Positions 15,262 to 23,482 of a stretch of 38,094 bases of DNA are shown here, piece by piece. The number at the start of each line of letters is the position of its first letter. The first letter of the stretch is position 1. The DNA is taken from assembly GCA_017553815.1 (NCBI GenBank), contig JAFZJT010000041.1, forward strand, positions 1 to 38,094. Direction: 5' to 3'. Source of the DNA: Clostridia bacterium. GTDB lineage: Bacteria > Bacillota_A > Clostridia > Christensenellales > CAG-138. A model generated the notes under the pieces. It had not been told where the DNA came from. It ran no database searches and saw only the letters and a program-made list of their open reading frames with translations. The position numbers and the translations under genes are program-made.

Positions 15262-16050
15262 ATGACAGGCAAGGTTGTTTTAGGACTTCTGATCCCCTTC
15301 CTCGGAACCATGCTCGGCTCGGGCTGCGTCTATTTTATGGGGCGCAATCTGAGCCGAAACCTACAGCGCGCTCTGACGGGCTTTGCCGCGGGCGTTATGG
15401 TCGCCGCTTCGATATGGAGCCTCATAATTCCCGCCATGCAGCTCTCGGAGCAGCAGGGGCTCGGAAAGCTCGCGTTCCTGCCCTCGGCGGTCGGCTTTCT
15501 TGTGGGCATAGCATTTCTGCTTCTGCTCGATAGGATAACGCCCCATCTTCATATGAACGCCGTCAAGTCCGAGGGTCCGCGAAGCCGCGTGCAGAGGGCC
15601 ACTATGATGGTGCTTGCGGTAACGCTGCACAACATCCCCGAGGGCATGACGCTCGGCATCGTTTACGCGGGGCTCGTTGCGGGCTCACCCGGGCTGACAG
15701 CGGGCGGCGCGCTCGCGCTCTCGCTCGGCATTGCGATACAGAATTTCCCCGAGGGCGCGATAATCTCCCTGCCCCTCCATGCCGAGGGCATGAGCAGGCA
15801 TAAGGCATTCGGCTACGGCGCGCTCACCGGCGCTGTCGAGCCCGTCGGCGCGCTTTTGACGATATTCTTCGCGAATCTCTTCCTGCCGATAATGCCGTAT
15901 TTCCTCGCGTTCGCCGCGGGCGCGATGCTCTACGTCGTCGTTGAGGAGCTCATCCCCGAGATGAGCGAGGGCGAGCACTCGAATATCGGCGTTATCATGT
16001 TCGCGCTCGGCTTCGTTTTAATGATGGCGCTCGACGTGGCGCTGGGCTGA
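15262..16050 (+). CDS. ZIP family metal transporter
   Basis: This 262-residue integral membrane protein has eight predicted helices and the two ZIP signature metal-binding motifs, HNIPEG (residues 123-128, helix 4) and QNFPEG (160-165, helix 5), plus E-E-L-I-P-E in helix 7. ZIP proteins import Zn and other divalent cations into the cytoplasm. The loop before helix 4 holds H-L-H, a common histidine site. AAAGGA precedes the ATG. It may be co-transcribed with the zinc-dependent PIG-L deacetylase upstream, with no terminator seen between them. Confidence 0.9.
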   Translation: MTGKVVLGLLIPFLGTMLGSGCVYFMGRNLSRNLQRALTGFAAGVMVAASIWSLIIPAMQLSEQQGLGKLAFLPSAVGFLVGIAFLLLLDRITPHLHMNAVKSEGPRSRVQRATMMVLAVTLHNIPEGMTLGIVYAGLVAGSPGLTAGGALALSLGIAIQNFPEGAIISLPLHAEGMSRHKAFGYGALTGAVEPVGALLTIFFANLFLPIMPYFLAFAAGAMLYVVVEELIPEMSEGEHSNIGVIMFALGFVLMMALDVALG

Positions 16051-16093
16051 TGCTCCATCATTCTTCTTCGCTGTTAAACGAAAGGAAACCTAA

Positions 16094-16501
16094 ATGTATA
16101 AGTTTTACGGTAGCGAAATAGTTCCAAACGAAATAAAAATACTTTACGACGCTTTCGGTAAATGCTGGTGCGCCGAGACCTGCGCGCCCCGCTATCGCGA
16201 TGAGTGGAGCGAAACGAATAAAACGCTCGGCCAATGCTCGATAACCGCCTTCATAGTTCAGGACCTTCTCGGCGGAAGGGTGCTCGGCGTTTCGCTCGGC
16301 GGCGGCGCGTATCACTGCATAAATGAGATCGACGGCATAAAGTTCGACCTGACGAGCGAGCAGTTCGACGGCGACGATAGGGTTCTCGACTATGAAAACA
16401 CCCCCGAGCAGAGCCGCGAAATCCATTTTGCGGACGGGGATAAATACGAAAGATATCTGCTTTTGAAATCGCTTTTGATGAAGAGGCTGTTAAGTAAATA
16501 G
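16094..16501 (+). CDS. YunG-like protein
   Basis: This 135-residue cytoplasmic protein resembles the YunG family: W-C-A-E-T-C early, then L-G-Q-C-S-I-T-A-F-I-V-Q-D-L-L-G-G, a G-G-G-A-Y-H-C-I-N segment, and D-G-I-K-F-D-L-T-S-E-Q-F. The conserved Cys, His and Asp in that order resemble a papain/transglutaminase-like triad, which is an inference. AAAGGA precedes ATG 16094. It lies 43 bases after the ZIP gene and ends at a terminator, so it may be the last gene of that unit. Confidence 0.75.
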   Translation: MYKFYGSEIVPNEIKILYDAFGKCWCAETCAPRYRDEWSETNKTLGQCSITAFIVQDLLGGRVLGVSLGGGAYHCINEIDGIKFDLTSEQFDGDDRVLDYENTPEQSREIHFADGDKYERYLLLKSLLMKRLLSK

Positions 16502-16513
16502 AAAATGAATTTG

Positions 16514-16550
16514 AATGATGAAGCCCGGCTCACCGCCGGGCTTCGTCATT
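16514..16550. terminator. Terminator shared by convergent genes
   Basis: GAAGCCCGGC (16520-16529) pairs with GCCGGGCTTC (16535-16544) around a 5-base loop, with AATGA/TCATT extending the stem. It ends the plus-strand gene at 16501, and the minus-strand small gene at 16530 stops inside it. Confidence 0.75.
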
Positions 16551-16661
16551 CTCCGCCTCAACGCGCTCATGCCTTGCGCCGAGCGAAAGCGCGCACATAA
16601 TGAAGGTTCCGAGCACGCCGCCCATCATCATTCCCAGTATAAAAAACATCGTTTCGCGCAT
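16530..16661 (-). CDS. 43-residue single-helix membrane protein (DUF3789-like)
   Basis: The small protein has one hydrophobic helix with a Gly/Met-rich core (F-F-I-L-G-M-M-M-G-G-V-L-G-T-F-I-M-C) and a short charged tail. This matches the pattern of the tiny DUF3789 family, found on mobile elements and elsewhere in Clostridia. A strong GGAGGT stands 6 bases before ATG 16661, which decides the start; a longer frame upstream has no site. The stop lies in the terminator stem. Role unknown. Confidence 0.7.
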   Translation of the reverse strand: MRETMFFILGMMMGGVLGTFIMCALSLGARHERVEAENDEARR

Positions 16662-16775
16662 GTGCACCTCCGTTTCAGCTTGTTTCTTAAAAAGCATTCT
16701 TCCCTTTATAATTATGCGCCGATTGAAAAATGCTATGCAAAAACGCGGAATCGGCGGGATGCGGCGGCAAGGCAC

Positions 16776-16804
16776 TTGAAAGCTTTGAAAAATAAAAGTA
16801 TAAT
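16776..16804 (+). promoter_or_regulatory. Sigma-A promoter for the lipoprotein gene
   Basis: TTGAAA at 16776-16781 and TATAAT at 16799-16804, spaced by 17 bases. Confidence 0.75.
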
Positions 16805-16860
16805 TCTTTTGTAACGTTTTTATCCTTTTTCCATCCAACAAACGAAGGGCGGTGAAAAGC

Positions 16861-17322
16861 ATGAAAAGGCTTCCCAAAATCATCCTCTCTGTCATGGCGC
16901 TCGCTTTGCTCGCGCTATGCGCCGCATCCTGCTCGTTTTTTCAGGTTCGTGATTCGCACTCGCCCAAAAGCCGCGTAATTGACTTTGTTCTGGAAAACGA
17001 AAACCGCCTTATCGAGCATATCCGTGAAAAAAGCCTTGCGGAGCTTGAAAATACGGGCATCATCGAGGATGTTTATGAGCATGAGGACTATATCGAATTC
17101 TCCTGCGGCGGCTCGGGATTCGGGTCGAACACCTCATACTGGGGCTTTTACTATGCGCTTTCGGATGACGAGAGCAAGGCTCTTGCCGCGATAAGCGGCT
17201 GCGCATGCTCGGAGCTGACCGAATGCGGCGATGGGCTTGAATGGCGCGAGGAGAACGGCGATAATTATTTCTACGCGGAGAATATCACGGGCAGGTTCTA
17301 CTACTATTTTACGTCGTATTGA
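16861..17322 (+). CDS. Putative lipoprotein of unknown function
   Basis: This 153-residue protein has an N-terminal signal with K-R, a hydrophobic core and C-A-A-S-C near residue 22, a passable lipobox, so it is probably lipid-anchored outside the membrane. The remainder is acidic, with Tyr/Phe-rich segments and four more Cys. It has its own promoter and terminator. ATG 16861 is preferred because it starts a standard signal; an in-frame GTG at 16852 is possible, since the ribosome binding site is poor. The family is not recognised. Confidence 0.7.
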   Translation: MKRLPKIILSVMALALLALCAASCSFFQVRDSHSPKSRVIDFVLENENRLIEHIREKSLAELENTGIIEDVYEHEDYIEFSCGGSGFGSNTSYWGFYYALSDDESKALAAISGCACSELTECGDGLEWREENGDNYFYAENITGRFYYYFTSY

Positions 17323-17324
17323 TG

Positions 17325-17361
17325 AACGAAAGGGGGCGCGAAAACCGCGTTCCCTTTCGTT
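17325..17361 (+). terminator. Terminator after the lipoprotein gene
   Basis: AACGAAAGGG pairs with CCCTTTCGTT, with a smaller GCG/CGC inner stem, followed by ATCTTCATTATT. It may also act on the minus-strand pepT. Confidence 0.7.
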
Positions 17362-17398
17362 ATCTTCATTATTCCGTTTAGCCGAGGCGTTTACGAAA

Positions 17399-18622
17399 TC
17401 ATTTCTTCGCCTTCGCGTATTTCTCCACGAGCTTTATCACCATTTCGGTGCATTTCTCCATGCCCTCGACGGTGACGTGCTCATACGGGCCGTGGCAGGC
17501 GAAATCGCCGGTGCCGAGGTTCGGGCAGGGCAGGCCCATGAAGCTGAGCCTTGCGCCGTCGGTCCCGCCGCGGATCGGCTGAACGCGCGGCTCGAGGCCG
17601 AGCTCCTTGGCCGCCTCTATCGCGTTTTCGATAAGGTGCATGCAGGGCTCGATCTTCTCCTTCATATTGCGATACTGATCGCGAATGCCGAGCTCCACCG
17701 TGCCCGCGCCGTATTTCTCATTCAGTATCTTCGCGGCGTGCTCCATCGTGGCCTTTCGCGCCATCATTATCTCGCTCGAATGGTCGCGGATAATGTAGCT
17801 CATCTCGCATTTTTCAACGCTGCCTGCCATGTCGGTAAGGTGGAAAAAGCCCTCGTACCTTTCGGTGTTCGCGGGGGTCTCGGCGGGGAGCATGGAGTTG
17901 AACTCCATCGCCACGAGCAGCGCGTTTATCATCTTGTTTTTGCTGTCGCCCGGGTGGATATTGAAGCCGTTTACGACCACCTTCGCGCCCGCCGCGTTGA
18001 AGTTTTCGTATTCTATCTCGCCTTCCACGCCGCCGTCCACGGTGTACGCAAAATCCGCGCCGAAGGCTGCCACGTCGAAATTATCCGCGCCGGAGCCGAC
18101 CTCCTCATCGGGCGTGAAGCCGATGCAGATCTTGCCGTGCGGGACGTTCTCCGCGAGGATGCGCTCAACTGCGGTGATTATCTCGGCGATGCCCGCCTTG
18201 TCGTCGCCGCCGAGCACGGTGGTGCCGTCGGTAACGATGAGCGTTCTGCCCTTGAGCAGCGGCAGATGCGGCAGCTTTTCGGGCGAAAGCACCCTGCCGC
18301 TCGTGCCGAGCACGACCTCGCCGCCGTCGTAATTCTCGATGATGCGCGGCGAAACGTTCTCGCCCGAAAAATCGGGAACGGTGTCCATGTGCGCGATAAA
18401 TCCAAGCGCGGGCGCGTTTTCACAGCCCGCCGTTGCGGGGATCGAAGCGTAAACGTAGCATTTATCGTCCACACGCGCGTTCTCGATGCCCAGCGCGTGA
18501 AGCTCATCAACGAGCATTTTCGCAAGGTCGAACTGTCGCGCCGTGGTCGGCACCGTGGTCGAATCCTCGCTGCTCGCGGTGTGCACGCGAACATAGTTTA
18601 AAAAGCGTTCGTGGGTTTTCAT
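17399..18622 (-). CDS. pepT: Peptidase T (tripeptide aminopeptidase)
   Basis: PepT is an M20 zinc aminopeptidase that removes the N-terminal residue from tripeptides in the cytoplasm. The 407-residue length is typical. Zinc and catalytic residues are in place: H78 in AHMDT, D80, D140 in GGDDKAG, E173-E174 in PDEEVG, D196 in TVDGG and H377 near the end, positions that closely track characterised PepT enzymes. The IRGGTDGARLS motif of the substrate pocket is also present. ATG 18622 has GGAGGT upstream; an earlier in-frame start lacks a site. It is monocistronic with its own promoter. Confidence 0.95.
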   Translation of the reverse strand: MKTHERFLNYVRVHTASSEDSTTVPTTARQFDLAKMLVDELHALGIENARVDDKCYVYASIPATAGCENAPALGFIAHMDTVPDFSGENVSPRIIENYDGGEVVLGTSGRVLSPEKLPHLPLLKGRTLIVTDGTTVLGGDDKAGIAEIITAVERILAENVPHGKICIGFTPDEEVGSGADNFDVAAFGADFAYTVDGGVEGEIEYENFNAAGAKVVVNGFNIHPGDSKNKMINALLVAMEFNSMLPAETPANTERYEGFFHLTDMAGSVEKCEMSYIIRDHSSEIMMARKATMEHAAKILNEKYGAGTVELGIRDQYRNMKEKIEPCMHLIENAIEAAKELGLEPRVQPIRGGTDGARLSFMGLPCPNLGTGDFACHGPYEHVTVEGMEKCTEMVIKLVEKYAKAKK

Positions 18623-18657
18623 TTTGATTGACCTCCGCATAGTTGGTTTTCGGTTTG

Positions 18658-18686
18658 ATTATACCATAATCGCGCGGGATTTAACA
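18658..18686 (-). promoter_or_regulatory. Promoter for pepT
   Basis: On the minus strand a TATAAT (18663-18658) with a TGG extended -10 lies 17 bases from a weak -35, TGTTAA (18686-18681). Confidence 0.55.
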
Positions 18687-18734
18687 GCATGAGATCGCGC
18701 GTTTGTCTGTTATTACGTCGGATCAACCGAAATA

Positions 18735-18763
18735 ACGATCCCCCGGCGCAGCCTGAGGATCGC
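18735..18763 (-). terminator. Terminator after the small secreted protein gene
   Basis: CGATCC and GGATCG (18736-18741 and 18757-18762) pair, with partial inner pairing; on the minus strand the stem is followed by TTATTT. Confidence 0.55.
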
Positions 18764-18809
18764 TATTTGCCTTTACATATTCTGTTTTGCTATCAAGCCG
18801 CGAGCTTCA

Positions 18810-19160
18810 TCAATACTTTCCGCTCGAGCCCGACCAAATCGCGCCTGATGAACTGACAAAAACCTCTGTAATTCCGAGATGGGTTCTCACATATCTAACA
18901 ATACGTTGTATCTGCGTAGCCGTAAACTGCGCTATGGATTGTCCTCCCGTTGCATAGGTGAAAATACCATCAATAACATATCCAACTAAAATGCCGAGGA
19001 AAAAGATAAGAACTTCAATGATTACGCCATCCGCTGAGTCTATGTACGAATGCGCGTAACTAATCGCAACTTCGCACTGTATACTACCCTCTGCAACAGC
19101 AGGTACAACCAAAGAGAAAACAAACAGTATTGAGAGGATAATTGAAATAGCCTTTTTCAT
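18810..19160 (-). CDS. Small secreted protein with a hydrophobic segment
   Basis: This 116-residue protein has a signal peptide (Lys-Lys, 16 hydrophobic residues, cleavage after P-A-V-A-E-G or V-A). The mature part begins with S-I-Q-C, carries a strongly hydrophobic Gly-containing stretch (about residues 52-75), then a basic amphipathic region (Q-R-I-V-R-Y-V-R-T), and ends S-S-G-S-S-G-K-Y-like. It could be a membrane-active peptide or a small anchored protein; no known family is recognised. ATG 19160 follows AAAGGAG. The gene is AT-rich and alone behind a strong promoter. Confidence 0.75.
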   Translation of the reverse strand: MKKAISIILSILFVFSLVVPAVAEGSIQCEVAISYAHSYIDSADGVIIEVLIFFLGILVGYVIDGIFTYATGGQSIAQFTATQIQRIVRYVRTHLGITEVFVSSSGAIWSGSSGKY

Positions 19161-19190
19161 GGCAACATCTCCTTTGTTGTTATTTGTTTT

Positions 19191-19220
19191 GTAATACCAT
19201 ATTTGTGATTGCCTTGTCAA
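19191..19220 (-). promoter_or_regulatory. Sigma-A promoter for the small secreted protein gene
   Basis: On the minus strand TTGACA (19220-19215) and TATTAC (19196-19191) are spaced by 18 bases, with a TGG extended -10. Confidence 0.75.
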
Positions 19221-19277
19221 CTATACTCTTGATATATTTTCTTTTTTCTAAAAATATGGCTTGTTCGGTGAAACAAT

Positions 19278-19312
19278 AATGCAGCACTCAGGATTTCCCA
19301 AAGTGCTGCATT
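19278..19312 (-). terminator. Terminator of the SPFH/zinc-ribbon/TPM operon
   Basis: AATGCAGCACT (19278-19288) pairs perfectly with AGTGCTGCATT (19302-19312); on the minus strand ATTGTTTC follows. It lies 19 bases after the stop of the TPM gene. Confidence 0.75.
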
Positions 19313-19330
19313 TCAAACCGGTTTGCAAAA

Positions 19331-20578
19331 TCAGAATTTTCCTCCTCCGCCGCCATGTGATGATCCGGAGGATGAAATATGAACTCCTCCTCCACCGCCG
19401 GAGCCTCGGTCATTGTCCCTCGGCCTTTCGGTCTTGATAACGTTTGTATAGAGGAACATCTCGCTCTGGTCCGTCATGCGGAGACTGCCCTTTTCAACGT
19501 AATCCGAAGCATTGTACTTATGGTGAACGCTCTTGAGCTTAGAAGCCATGCCGCCCGCCGCGCTTCCGCCGCTGATAAGGCCGACCACGACCGAGCCTAT
19601 CGCCGCAATAGCCGTTGGGATAACGGGTTCCTTGGGTTTTTTATACGGCTCACCGTTTTCAGCAGCTGTAAGGAAATCATCGCAAAGATCGCCGAAGGTG
19701 CTGAAGGCGCTCGCGTACCTTCTGCCGGAAAGGTCTGAAACTATATCGTTTTCGATTTTATCAAGCGCATCCTTCGTAACGGCGGTGATGCCGGTTCCCT
19801 TGGTGGTTACCCACCAATCCCTTTCCGCCATGCTTATAAGCAGAAGAATGCCGTCCCGCTTATAGCCGTTGTAGTCCTGATAATCATCCGCAAACTGCAT
19901 CGGTGTTTTATTGCCCGTGCTGTTCACTGTAACCACCACAACGTCGCAGTTGTGCTTAGCACTGATCGATTCGAGCTTTTCGCGAAGCGTGTTTTCCTCG
20001 CTGTCGCTCAGCAGTCCCGCCAAATCAACAACGTGTGCGGCGGGTTCTCCCGCAGGCTCAGCCGTCACGGGCGCCGAGGTCGGCACCGCGGTCGCATTCG
20101 CGATATCTTCGGGAACCGTGCCGCCCGCCCTCTGCGCATACAGCCTCGAGGCCGAATCGAGATAGGCGGCAACGCCCGCGTAGTAGGTGTCGGTATTGTT
20201 ATAGGCGTCCCAAAGCGCATCGAAATCGCTCTCGGTGAAGGAATCGACCGCCAAGCCGAACGCGGCGGCACTCCATTTGTTTTCAACGTTGCTGTAGCCG
20301 AGGATAAGGCCGTTTTCGCCGCCGTTATTCTCGGTATAGAGCTTTTCAAGATAGGCTTTGACGTTGCCGCCCGCGTTTTCGGCGATTGCGAACATCGGCG
20401 TGAAGCCCTGCTCGGCTTCGATCAGCTTCGCCTTCTCTGTTAGCTGCTCTATCTCGGTTGCGGAGAGCTTGCCGCGCTCATCGATTATGTAGGCGTTTTC
20501 GCCGCCCGACGCAAGCGCCAAAGCGGGCATAACGAGGAACGCAATAAGCAGGAAGAACGCAAATACTCTTTTTTTCAT
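19331..20578 (-). CDS. Double TPM-domain membrane protein (YdjH-like)
   Basis: This 415-residue protein has a signal peptide (1-23), two TPM domains in tandem (about 28-150 and 185-310), one transmembrane helix (about 322-345) and a Gly/Ser/His-rich tail (G-S-S-H-G-G-G-G-G-K-F) typical of YgcG/TPM proteins. TPM domains are extracytoplasmic folds linked to membrane repair and protein quality control. In Bacillus subtilis YdjH, with one TPM domain, forms a membrane complex with YdjG and YdjI that recruits the PspA homologue YdjF; here the TPM part is doubled. An Ala/Pro/Thr linker joins the domains. AAGGAGG precedes the ATG. It is the last gene of the three-gene operon. Confidence 0.85.
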   Translation of the reverse strand: MKKRVFAFFLLIAFLVMPALALASGGENAYIIDERGKLSATEIEQLTEKAKLIEAEQGFTPMFAIAENAGGNVKAYLEKLYTENNGGENGLILGYSNVENKWSAAAFGLAVDSFTESDFDALWDAYNNTDTYYAGVAAYLDSASRLYAQRAGGTVPEDIANATAVPTSAPVTAEPAGEPAAHVVDLAGLLSDSEENTLREKLESISAKHNCDVVVVTVNSTGNKTPMQFADDYQDYNGYKRDGILLLISMAERDWWVTTKGTGITAVTKDALDKIENDIVSDLSGRRYASAFSTFGDLCDDFLTAAENGEPYKKPKEPVIPTAIAAIGSVVVGLISGGSAAGGMASKLKSVHHKYNASDYVEKGSLRMTDQSEMFLYTNVIKTERPRDNDRGSGGGGGVHISSSGSSHGGGGGKF

Positions 20579-20591
20579 CGTTTTGCCCTCC

Positions 20592-21680
20592 TTAGAACAG
20601 CAGATTCACGAGCATCGCGCCGCCGAAGGCAGCGGCCGCGCCAACAGCCGCGTAGATCCAGAACCATTTGTTCTTCGCCTTTTTATCCACGGGAAGATCG
20701 CCGACGAATTTGCCGGTCTGCCCGTTCATCGCGAAGGTGTAGGTCTGGTTCTCCCATTTCGTGTTCAAAAGCCAAACGGGATAGAGCGCGTACTTCGCCT
20801 TGCCGTTATAGAGGCGAACGCTGCTCGATTCGGGCACGACGCTTGTGTAGCCGTGCACGGTGTTTGCAAATACCTGCTCTGTGCTCGTTTTAACGCGCGC
20901 ATTCGCCCTCTTGACGCTCATTTCCGCGTTCACATCGTATTTATCGGCAAGATAGCCCGCAAGATACGCGGTTTGGAAATCCACCGCCTCGGAAAGATCG
21001 TAGGGCTCGATGGATTCCGTAAGGTCGTCCGGCATCTTGGTGGAGCCGTCCACGGGAACCGCGCGGAAGTTGAGCAAGCCCGCCCTTCTTATCGAATAAT
21101 ATCTCGTTTCGGTGTAGTTGTAGCGGCTGTCGCTCCACGAACGAACCTTTGTTCCGCGATAGCGGATAGCCGCGTCCGCCTCGGCGTCAAAAAGCCAGAA
21201 GGGAACGTAGATACCCTTGATCTCGTCGATATGCTTCTGATCCTTGAATACCTTGGGAACAAGCTTTTTGCCCTGAACGTGCTTGTTCAGCGCCGCCTTC
21301 GCCGCCTCCTTATCCAGCTTGAACGGGATAACGAGATCCGGCTTTAAGCTGCCCGTGAAATTCCCCATCACCACGACGGGGTTGTTGCAAAACGGGCAGG
21401 AAGTCGCCGCCATATTCTCGTCACCCACGATCTCGCCGCCGCAGGATTTGCAGACGTAGACGCGCATCCCGTCCGTCTCGCCGTCCATCCACGAGACTCC
21501 GGCGTTCGTATCCCATGTCAGATCGTCCTCTTTTTCAGTATTGAGCTGCTCATCGTAGCTTTGCAGCGTTTCCATCTCGAACTCGGTGTCGCAGAACGGA
21601 CACTTCATCTTCTGAAGCGAGCTGTCAAACGCTATCGCGCCGCCGCAGCATGGGCATTTATATTCCTGTAGACCTGCCAC
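20592..21680 (-). CDS. Zinc-ribbon membrane protein (YdjG-like)
   Basis: This 362-residue protein starts with a TFIIB-type zinc ribbon (CPCCGG, then CPFCDT), a second ribbon (CKSCGG, then CPFCNN, about residues 77-98), and a beta-rich soluble domain with an F-K-L-D-K/P-F-W-L-F core. A single transmembrane helix lies close to the C-terminus (about 340-360). This matches YdjG-like proteins of the SPFH/PspA module. The start is GTG 21680 behind GAGAGGA. It lies between the SPFH gene and the TPM gene with 13 bases to the latter, supporting one transcript. Confidence 0.85.
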   Translation of the reverse strand: MAGLQEYKCPCCGGAIAFDSSLQKMKCPFCDTEFEMETLQSYDEQLNTEKEDDLTWDTNAGVSWMDGETDGMRVYVCKSCGGEIVGDENMAATSCPFCNNPVVVMGNFTGSLKPDLVIPFKLDKEAAKAALNKHVQGKKLVPKVFKDQKHIDEIKGIYVPFWLFDAEADAAIRYRGTKVRSWSDSRYNYTETRYYSIRRAGLLNFRAVPVDGSTKMPDDLTESIEPYDLSEAVDFQTAYLAGYLADKYDVNAEMSVKRANARVKTSTEQVFANTVHGYTSVVPESSSVRLYNGKAKYALYPVWLLNTKWENQTYTFAMNGQTGKFVGDLPVDKKAKNKWFWIYAAVGAAAAFGGAMLVNLLF

Positions 21681-21707
21681 TCGATCCTCTCCCTCTTTTT
21701 CTTATTT

Positions 21708-21764
21708 AGTGAAGAGTGAATAATGAAAAGCGAATAGTTGAGGTTGAAATTCCTTCGGAATTTC
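21708..21764 (-). repeat. Dispersed palindrome plus ATTCACT repeat, copy 5 (inverted)
   Basis: On the minus strand GAAATTCCGAAGGAATTTC is followed by AACCTCAACTATTCG and ATTCACT/CTTCACT units. It sits inside the operon, between the SPFH gene and the zinc-ribbon gene. Confidence 0.75.
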
Positions 21765-21870
21765 TTCCTTATTCTTGCTTCATTATCCGCTCATTCAATC
21801 GGCGGCAATGGCGGAGCGGAATTCCCGCATGCCATTGCCGCTCGGATGATTATGCTTTTAACGGGGCGAA

Positions 21871-23208
21871 TTACTCGACCTTATCCTCGTCGGTGAACCT
21901 GTCGCCGCACTCGGGGCAGAAGGCAGGGGGATTTCTGGGATCCTCGGGCTGCCAGCCGCACTTATCGCAGCGATACAGCGGAGCCGCCGCGGGGCGCTTT
22001 GATCCGCAACTCGGGCAGAAATTGCCCTGGTTCACGCTGCCGCAGGAGCAGGTCCAGCCGGACTTCTGCTCGGGCTTCTTGGTGCCGCAGTTCGGGCAGA
22101 AATTGCCGTTCACGGTCGTTCCGCAGGAGCAGGTCCAGCCGCCGGGAGCGGGAGCCGCTGGCTGTGCGGGAGCCGCAGGCTGAACGGGGGGATGCTGGGG
22201 CTGCTGCTGACCCATCGCAAACAGGTTCGCAGCGTTGGAGCCGGCGTTCATCGCCATGCCCATGCCCATGAAGCCCGCCATTGCGCCGCCCGAATTGTTT
22301 GCGGCGTCCTTCATCGCGTCGGCCTGTGCGGCGGCGATGGTTGCGGCGGCGTAATTGGGGTCGCGGAGCATCGCGGCGCGCTGTGCCTGCTTGATGAGCT
22401 CCTGATCCTCCTCGGGGAGGGTGACGGAGCCGAGCGCAACGGATACGACCTCTATGCCGCGAAGCTCGCCCCACTTGGAGGAGAGCGCCTCGTTCATGGC
22501 GTTTTCAAGGTCGGTATTGTGCTGAATGATCTGGTTGGGACGGAGTTCGAGATCGGAGAGCTTGCCGAATGCGGGCTGCAGCGCGCTGATGAACTCGGTC
22601 TTGAGCTGAGTGTCGATCTGATCGCGGGTGTAGCGGTCGCTCACGTTCGCGCAGACATTGGTATAGAAAAGAAGGGGGTTGGTGATCTTGTAGGAATAGA
22701 CGCCGGAGCAGCGCAGCGAAACATCCAGATCGAGCGCGAGCTTAGAGTCCACAACGCGGAATGGGATCGGGTTCGCGGTGCCGAACTTATTGTCCATGAT
22801 CTCCTTGAGGTTGAAGTAGTAAACGCGCTGATCCTTGCCGGGGTCGCCGCCGAAGGTCCATCTCTTGCCGATGGTCTTGAACAGATCGAGGATGCCCTTG
22901 CCGAGCTTGCCGTAGAAGATGCTGGGCTCGGTGGAGGTGTCGTAAACGAACTCGCCGGGCTCCGCGCAGACCTCGACTATCTTGCCCTGCTCGACGATCA
23001 ACATGCACTGACCGTCCGCAACAGCGATAACCGAGCCGTTGGAGATGATGTTGTCGTTACCCTTGGTGTTTGATGAACGGCCGGAAACGCGCTTCTGACC
23101 CTTGACCATAAGCACGTTTTTGTCCAAAGCGTCGCAATAGAAAAACTCTTTCCACTGATCGGCAAGAGTGCCTCCGATCGCGCCGAGACCTGCTGAAATA
23201 AGACCCAT
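21871..23208 (-). CDS. SPFH-domain protein with C-terminal zinc ribbons (YdjI-like)
   Basis: This 445-residue protein begins with the G-L-I-S-A-G-L-G-A-I-G-G-T-L-A-D-Q-W-K-E-F amphipathic start and SPFH/'virion core' domain of YdjI-type proteins (about 1-290). An Ala/Met/Pro/Gln-rich linker and three zinc ribbons at the end follow (C-S-C-G ... C-P-N-C-G, C-S-C-G ... C-P-S-C-G, C-D-K-C-G ... C-P-E-C-G). SPFH proteins assemble on membranes; YdjI in B. subtilis works with YdjG and YdjH and PspA in the envelope stress response. B. subtilis YdjI is shorter. ATG 23208 follows AAAGGAG. It is the first gene of the operon; no pspA is present in the window. Confidence 0.88.
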   Translation of the reverse strand: MGLISAGLGAIGGTLADQWKEFFYCDALDKNVLMVKGQKRVSGRSSNTKGNDNIISNGSVIAVADGQCMLIVEQGKIVEVCAEPGEFVYDTSTEPSIFYGKLGKGILDLFKTIGKRWTFGGDPGKDQRVYYFNLKEIMDNKFGTANPIPFRVVDSKLALDLDVSLRCSGVYSYKITNPLLFYTNVCANVSDRYTRDQIDTQLKTEFISALQPAFGKLSDLELRPNQIIQHNTDLENAMNEALSSKWGELRGIEVVSVALGSVTLPEEDQELIKQAQRAAMLRDPNYAAATIAAAQADAMKDAANNSGGAMAGFMGMGMAMNAGSNAANLFAMGQQQPQHPPVQPAAPAQPAAPAPGGWTCSCGTTVNGNFCPNCGTKKPEQKSGWTCSCGSVNQGNFCPSCGSKRPAAAPLYRCDKCGWQPEDPRNPPAFCPECGDRFTDEDKVE

Positions 23209-23310
23209 TTTTGTTGTCTCCTTTCGGGATTTGATCCTTGTTCGTTATTGTTTCGCTCCGCACGAAATCAAGGCCAACAGACCCGAAACGCGAAGCTTCC
23301 GCATGATTAT

Positions 23311-23339
23311 ATTATAGAAAATACGTCGAACACTGTCAA
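23311..23339 (-). promoter_or_regulatory. Perfect consensus promoter of the SPFH operon
   Basis: On the minus strand TTGACA (23339-23334) and TATAAT (23316-23311) are spaced by exactly 17 bases, about 100 bases before the SPFH start. Such strength suggests constitutive, high expression. Confidence 0.85.
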
Positions 23340-23452
23340 GCATTTTTATAAATTTTCACGAAACGTTTGGAGTTTTGCCATAATTTTTTTGTAAGCAGCC
23401 GTCTTTTGGCGAAAGCGCCAGATACACCGCCTCTTTTCCGAAAAATGCGAAA

Positions 23453-23482
23453 CGGCGAAGCCGCATAAAGTAGACTTCGCCG
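23453..23482 (-). terminator. Terminator after the DUF11-like gene
   Basis: CGGCGAAG (23453-23460) pairs with CTTCGCCG (23475-23482); on the minus strand TTTCGCATTTTT follows. Confidence 0.6.

Noticed and set aside
17231..18601. Long plus-strand frame of 456 codons
   Set aside because: It is entirely antisense to pepT, whose catalytic residues and ribosome binding site are clear; GC-rich genes give such shadow frames.
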